A stretch of DNA of 8,461 nt, taken from B33-G16 sp046498285. Lineage in GTDB: Bacteria; Desulfobacterota; DSM-4660; Desulfatiglandales; B25-G16. The stretch lies in assembly GCA_046498285.1 (NCBI GenBank), contig JAWOBA010000132.1, forward strand, positions 1 to 8,461. Direction: 5' to 3'. This document shows positions 5,006 through 8,461 of this stretch, one piece after another. Made by a program: the position numbers and the translations under genes. The notes below the pieces were generated by a model. The model had not been told where the DNA came from. It saw only the letters and a program-made list of their open reading frames with translations, and made no database searches. Position 1 is the first letter of the stretch. Each line of letters starts with the position of its first letter.

Positions 5006-6553
5006 ATGAACAACGACCTTGAAAAGCTAATAGAAAAACTCAGGGAAGAAAAGACCATAGCTGCTGAAGGCGGGAGTGAAAGGCATGTCGAAAAACAGCA
5101 TAAGTCGGGGCGGTATACCGCCCGTGAGAGAATCGGTCATCTCCTTGATCCGGGCACTTTAGTGGAACTGAACATGCTTGCCGCCATGGATGAAGACAGT
5201 AAAAACAGACTTTATGGCGATGGTGTCGTTGTGGGATATGGGAAAATTGACGGGCGTAATGTGTGCGTCTATTCCCAGGATTATACGGTCAAGGCAGGAA
5301 CTACAGGCCCCCTTCATAGAAGTAAAATTACAGGCATCATAGACATGGCCATAAAAACAGGTTGTCCTGTTATAGGTCTATGGGATTCTGCGGGAGGACG
5401 GCTAGACATGGAAAATAAACCACTGCCCCTGTGTCGGTCCTCTATTTTTTTCAGATGTACCCAAGCCTCCGGTCTTGTACCCCAGATTTCGGCAATGCTC
5501 GGCCCTGGCGCAGGTAATGCGGGATATGCGGCCGCTTTGACTGACTTCATCTTTATGGTGGACAAACAAAGCTATACTTTCGCCACCGGGCCTGTAGGGG
5601 TAAAAGAGGTACTGGGAGAGGAAATCAGCATGGAGGATCTTGGAGGCGCAAAAGTTCACTGCCGGATTTCAGGTCTTGCGGATGGTAGGTTTGCCAGTGA
5701 AGATGAGTGTTTCGCGAAGATAAAAGAACTTCTTTCCTACCTGCCTTCGAGTAACAAAAAGGTCGCTCCCAGAGGTCCTGTAGATGCTGGTGAAAATATC
5801 TTGGATAATGAAATCGGTGATATTGTTCCAACTAACCCCCGTAAAAGCTTTGACATGAAACGCGTTATTGCGCGAATTGTTGATAGTGGGGAATTCTTTG
5901 AAATTAAACCTGAATTCGCTAGGAATATCATCACAGGTTTTGCACGGCTCAACGGACACTCGGTCGGTATTGTCGCCAATCAGACTTTATTTTTGGCTGG
6001 CTCACTTACAGTAGATTCCTCCGATAAAGAAGCACGATTCATAAGATTTTGTGATGCTTTTAATATTCCGCTGATTTTTCTAGTGGATACCACCGGGTTC
6101 CTGCCGGGCTCAAAGCAAGAACATGCTGGTATTTTGCGACATGGAGCCAAAGTTTTGTATGCCATTAGCGAAGCTGTGGTTCCCAAGATCGCTGTTCTTA
6201 TCAGAAAGGCCTATGGAGGAGCAAAACCGGCCATGGGAATAGACAAAGATATCGGTATAGATCATATATATGCGTGGCCCACGGGAGAGTCTGCCATAAT
6301 GGGAGCGGAGAGTGTGACAAATATCATATATGGCAAAGATATTGATAAGGCTTCGAATCCGGAACAATTCCGTGAACAAAAAGTCAAAGAATTGAGGGAT
6401 GCTGCAAACCCTTATCCAATGGCATACGGTGGGCTTGTGGACGATATCATAGAACCTAGTGAGACCAGGCGGAGACTAATTGATGCACTTGAGTTGCTGA
6501 TAGGAAAAGAGGTACTCAGACTCCCTAAGAGACATGGAAATATACCGCTGTAA
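5006..6553 (+). CDS. Acyl-CoA carboxyltransferase (PccB/MmdA-like; possible glutaconyl-CoA decarboxylase subunit)
   Basis: A 515-residue carboxyltransferase that moves CO2 between biotin and an acyl-CoA; PccB and MmdA are about this long. Two crotonase-like halves are visible. The N-half has GRYTARERI, LLDPGTLVEL, GDGVVVGYG, SQDYTV, DSAGGR (residues 127-132, oxyanion region), ALTDFIFMV, ATGPVGVKEV and EDLGGAKVH. The C-half has FFEIKPEFARNIITGFARL, GIVANQ, RFIRFCDAFNIPLIFLVDTTGFLPG, RHGAKVLYA, IRKAYGGAKPAMG and YAWPTGESAIMGAE. The substrate-discriminating residue after the second GGA motif (Asp422 in Streptomyces PccB) is Pro408. Beside a glutaryl-CoA-type dehydrogenase, decarboxylation of glutaconyl-CoA is a reasonable inference; propionyl-CoA or methylmalonyl-CoA chemistry is the alternative. 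No biotin carrier, biotin carboxylase or membrane decarboxylase subunit is in the window. ATG 5006 is chosen over the in-frame TTG at 5000 because GAGAG at 4995-4999 is 6 bases from it. The gene starts 17 bases after the CoA-transferase gene, clearly the same operon. Confidence 0.9.
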   Translation: MNNDLEKLIEKLREEKTIAAEGGSERHVEKQHKSGRYTARERIGHLLDPGTLVELNMLAAMDEDSKNRLYGDGVVVGYGKIDGRNVCVYSQDYTVKAGTTGPLHRSKITGIIDMAIKTGCPVIGLWDSAGGRLDMENKPLPLCRSSIFFRCTQASGLVPQISAMLGPGAGNAGYAAALTDFIFMVDKQSYTFATGPVGVKEVLGEEISMEDLGGAKVHCRISGLADGRFASEDECFAKIKELLSYLPSSNKKVAPRGPVDAGENILDNEIGDIVPTNPRKSFDMKRVIARIVDSGEFFEIKPEFARNIITGFARLNGHSVGIVANQTLFLAGSLTVDSSDKEARFIRFCDAFNIPLIFLVDTTGFLPGSKQEHAGILRHGAKVLYAISEAVVPKIAVLIRKAYGGAKPAMGIDKDIGIDHIYAWPTGESAIMGAESVTNIIYGKDIDKASNPEQFREQKVKELRDAANPYPMAYGGLVDDIIEPSETRRRLIDALELLIGKEVLRLPKRHGNIPL

Positions 6554-6635
6554 TAAAATTAATAAACAATTTTGCATAGAAACTAATATTATCTCACCAA
6601 AAAAAGACTTTAGAGCAGAAACTATGGTAGGATTC
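6554..6635. other. A/T-rich spacer before the ligase gene
   Basis: This is the widest gap inside the acyl-CoA gene run (95 bases between coding regions, including the ribosome binding site). It is A/T-rich. I found neither a well-spaced -35/-10 pair nor a GC hairpin with a T-run, so read-through from the carboxyltransferase gene is the default assumption. Confidence 0.35.
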
Positions 6636-6643
6636 AAGGAGGT
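6636..6643 (+). promoter_or_regulatory. Full-length Shine-Dalgarno for the ligase GTG start
   Basis: AAGGAGGT is an ideal anti-16S match, 5 bases before the GTG at 6649. It decides that GTG, not a later ATG, is the start, and suggests strong translation. Confidence 0.85.
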
Positions 6644-6648
6644 AGAAC

Positions 6649-8310
6649 GTGAAGCAAAGTCATTTTTTTCCATTAGAAGGATTTAAATATCAGCTAATTC
6701 TGAAACATCTTCTAATCTATGCGGCCACAATGCGACCTGAAGAAGAAATAGTATACAAAGATATAGTGCGACAAAATTACACGCAACTCTATGAGCGGTG
6801 CCAGCGCTTATCAAACGCTTTTACCTACCTAGGAGTGAAACAGGGATCAAAGATTATATGCTTTGAATGGAACACTCATCGCTTTCTTGAGGCATATTTT
6901 GCTGTTCCATGCATGGGTGCCATGATTCACATGGGAAACCCTCTGCTTACTCCTGAACAGATGGTTTACCTAATAAACCAGGTGGAAGATGAAATACTTA
7001 TCTTTAATAAGGATTTTCTTCCAACAATAGAGTCCATTCACCACAGGTTGAAGACGGTAAAGCATTACATAATTTTGAGCGATGACGAGGAAATACCTGG
7101 GACCTCTATCCAACCCCTTTACGAATATGAACAACTGCTCGGTTCAGCATCTCCTTTCTATGATTACCCGGATCTGGATGAAAATACCGTTGCTTCTCTT
7201 AGCAATACGACGGGTACAACCGGGGACCCCAAGATATGTTTTTTCACTCACAGGCAGCATATCATGCATACCCTGATCTGGTCCAATATGCTTCAAGGTT
7301 TTGAGGGTGAGCGTGGTCTTGATCCACGACGGGACATGAGCATACAGCTTGTACCCATGTTCCACGCACACGGGTGGGGAATTCCTTATATGGCTACCTT
7401 TCTCGCCTGCAAACAGGTTTACCCCGGAAGGTTTGAAGCAAAGAATTTTCTTGAGATCTTAAAGGCTGAAAAAAATGAAGGACAAAGGGCTTATATCGCT
7501 TGCGTTGCAACTATGCTTAATATGATTATATCACATCCCGACATTGAAGAATACAAAAATTCACTCAAAGGGTTGATATACGAAGGCGGGGGCATGAGGC
7601 TCAATACCATGCTCGCGAAAAGAGCAAAGAATCTTGGCATAGATATTTGCTCAGGCTGGGGCATGACAGAGGTTTATACTAAGGTCGGGCTTCAGTATCT
7701 TAAACCGCACATGTTCAGTTGGCCTGAGGACAAGAAGACAGAATTTCTGAGTAGATCCGGCATGGCTCCGCCATTTGTTGATCAGAGGATAGTTGATGAA
7801 AAGGGAAAAGATGTACCAAAGGATGGCAGGTCTGTCGGCGAAATAGTTCTGAGGGCTCCATGGCTTACAATGGGCTACTACCGAGATCAGGAAGCGTCTG
7901 AAGAGCTGTGGAAAGATGGATGGATGCATACTGGAGATATGGCCACTATTGATACGGAGGAAAGCGTCCTGATTATAGACAGATCTAAGGATGTCATAAA
8001 AAGCGGAGGAGAATGGATCTCAAGCCTTACTTTGGAAAACCTCATAAATATGCACCACAAGGTGCAGGAAGTTTCTGTTTTTGGTGCCCAGTCCGAAAAG
8101 TGGGGTGAAAGGCCTGTAGTTCTGCTGGTTCCAAAGAAAGAATATAAGGATAATATAAACGAAGAAGAAATTAAAGTTCATCTATTAACTTTTGTAGAAA
8201 AAGGTAATATTTTGAAATGGTGGATACCTGACAAATTTATATTTATAGATAAAATACCACGAACGAGCGTAGGTAAGTTCGATAAAAAAATTATTACTCG
8301 TTCTCAGTAG
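6649..8310 (+). CDS. AMP-forming acyl-CoA synthetase (fatty-acid/DmdB-like ligase)
   Basis: A 553-residue member of the adenylate-forming (ANL) superfamily, converting a carboxylic acid, ATP and CoA to acyl-CoA, AMP and PPi. Seen in order: the phosphate-binding loop NTTGTTGDPK (186-195), PMFHAHGWG after it, GWGMTE (336-341), HTGD (427-430), the hinge RSKD (445-448), GGEWISS (453-459) and the C-terminal PRTSVGK with the adenylation lysine Lys543. The set is complete, so activity is expected. The phosphate loop reads SNTTGTTGDPKI where families usually have TSGTTGxPKG, a mild departure. The MFHAHGWG and GEWISS motifs are typical of medium/long-chain and methylmercaptopropionyl-type ligases rather than of acetyl-CoA synthetase. 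Because the cluster already has a CoA-transferase, this enzyme may activate a different acid, perhaps the product of the upstream hydrolase. Translation starts at GTG. No terminator is evident after the stop. Confidence 0.92.
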   Translation: MKQSHFFPLEGFKYQLILKHLLIYAATMRPEEEIVYKDIVRQNYTQLYERCQRLSNAFTYLGVKQGSKIICFEWNTHRFLEAYFAVPCMGAMIHMGNPLLTPEQMVYLINQVEDEILIFNKDFLPTIESIHHRLKTVKHYIILSDDEEIPGTSIQPLYEYEQLLGSASPFYDYPDLDENTVASLSNTTGTTGDPKICFFTHRQHIMHTLIWSNMLQGFEGERGLDPRRDMSIQLVPMFHAHGWGIPYMATFLACKQVYPGRFEAKNFLEILKAEKNEGQRAYIACVATMLNMIISHPDIEEYKNSLKGLIYEGGGMRLNTMLAKRAKNLGIDICSGWGMTEVYTKVGLQYLKPHMFSWPEDKKTEFLSRSGMAPPFVDQRIVDEKGKDVPKDGRSVGEIVLRAPWLTMGYYRDQEASEELWKDGWMHTGDMATIDTEESVLIIDRSKDVIKSGGEWISSLTLENLINMHHKVQEVSVFGAQSEKWGERPVVLLVPKKEYKDNINEEEIKVHLLTFVEKGNILKWWIPDKFIFIDKIPRTSVGKFDKKIITRSQ

Positions 8311-8395
8311 CAGTTTAGAGTCTTAGATCACAACTTCTATGCAAAAAACGAAGAGGTTTTGTTGAGGTTAACGCCTTTGAATCATTAGCGATAAA
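8311..8395. other. Intergenic sequence after the ligase gene
   Basis: No reading frame and no classic intrinsic terminator: I found no GC-rich stem followed by a T-run. The repeat array begins directly after it and may itself fold in the transcript. Confidence 0.35.
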
Positions 8396-8461
8396 GGTGT
8401 CAGGTGTCAGGTTTCGGGTGTCAGGATTTATTGTTTGCTGAAACCTGAAACCTGAACACTG
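8396..8461. repeat. Inverted array of GGTGTCA/GGTTTCA heptamers (partial)
   Basis: Four head-to-tail heptamers (GGTGTCA, GGTGTCA, GGTTTCG, GGTGTCA) run from 8396 to 8423. After a 13-base A/T-rich centre (8426-8438) the complementary series TGAAACC, TGAAACC, TGAACAC runs from 8439 to 8459 and is cut by the window edge. The two arms can pair imperfectly into a long hairpin. From memory, similar GTGTCAGG/CCTGAAAC intergenic repeats are scattered through some deltaproteobacterial and other environmental genomes. Whether this one is a small mobile repeat or a folding transcript end cannot be settled here. Confidence 0.75.

Noticed and set aside
5314..5979. Several overlapping minus-strand frames inside the carboxyltransferase gene
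   Set aside because: All are antisense shadows of a well-conserved gene, without start signals or recognisable domains.
6572..6592. TTGCAT and TATTAT as an internal promoter before the ligase
   Set aside because: The spacing is only 9 bases, far too short for a sigma-70-type promoter.

Overview
The window looks like a piece of a bacterial chromosome from an anaerobic, acid-degrading organism. I infer a syntrophic or sulfate-reducing deltaproteobacterium (Desulfobacterota-like), because a glutaryl-CoA-type dehydrogenase, a class III CoA-transferase, a biotin-dependent carboxyltransferase and an acyl-CoA ligase sit together, and because a GGTGTCA/GGTTTCA intergenic repeat lies at the right edge. 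Taxonomy is inference only; there is no rRNA or tRNA. All six convincing genes are on the + strand.

Layout. Bases 1-250 are GC-rich with no gene I can recognise. Bases 251-530 are AT-rich and appear non-coding. An alpha/beta hydrolase (565-1470) follows a TATAAT box placed so close that the mRNA may be leaderless. A 333-base intergenic region (1471-1803) holds an exact consensus sigma-70-type promoter (TTGACA, 17 bases, TATAAT), followed by a 19-bp dyad that could be an operator. Next comes an AT-rich GntR/FCD regulator gene (1804-2520). It is followed by an acyl-CoA dehydrogenase (2566-3735), a class III CoA-transferase strongly reminiscent of human SUGCT (3795-4988), a PccB/MmdA-type carboxyltransferase (5006-6553) and an AMP-forming acyl-CoA ligase (6649-8310). 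The window ends in a partial inverted array of heptamer repeats.

How the genes may work together. The CoA-transferase resembles succinyl-CoA:glutarate CoA-transferase. The dehydrogenase keeps the Arg-Ser pair that holds the distal carboxylate in glutaryl-CoA dehydrogenases, but lacks the Tyr next to the catalytic Glu (Gly here) and the Glu equivalent to human Glu87 (Ser here). That pattern suggests a non-decarboxylating enzyme making glutaconyl-CoA, or a related unsaturated dicarboxylyl-CoA. The neighbouring carboxyltransferase could then remove the carboxyl group onto biotin, possibly coupled to sodium export by partners outside the window. The most interesting hypothesis is therefore a compact, GntR-controlled dicarboxylate (glutarate-like) activation, oxidation and biotin-dependent decarboxylation module with unusual active-site residues. 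Its true substrate is not proven by sequence, and the ligase and hydrolase hint that it may not be plain glutarate.
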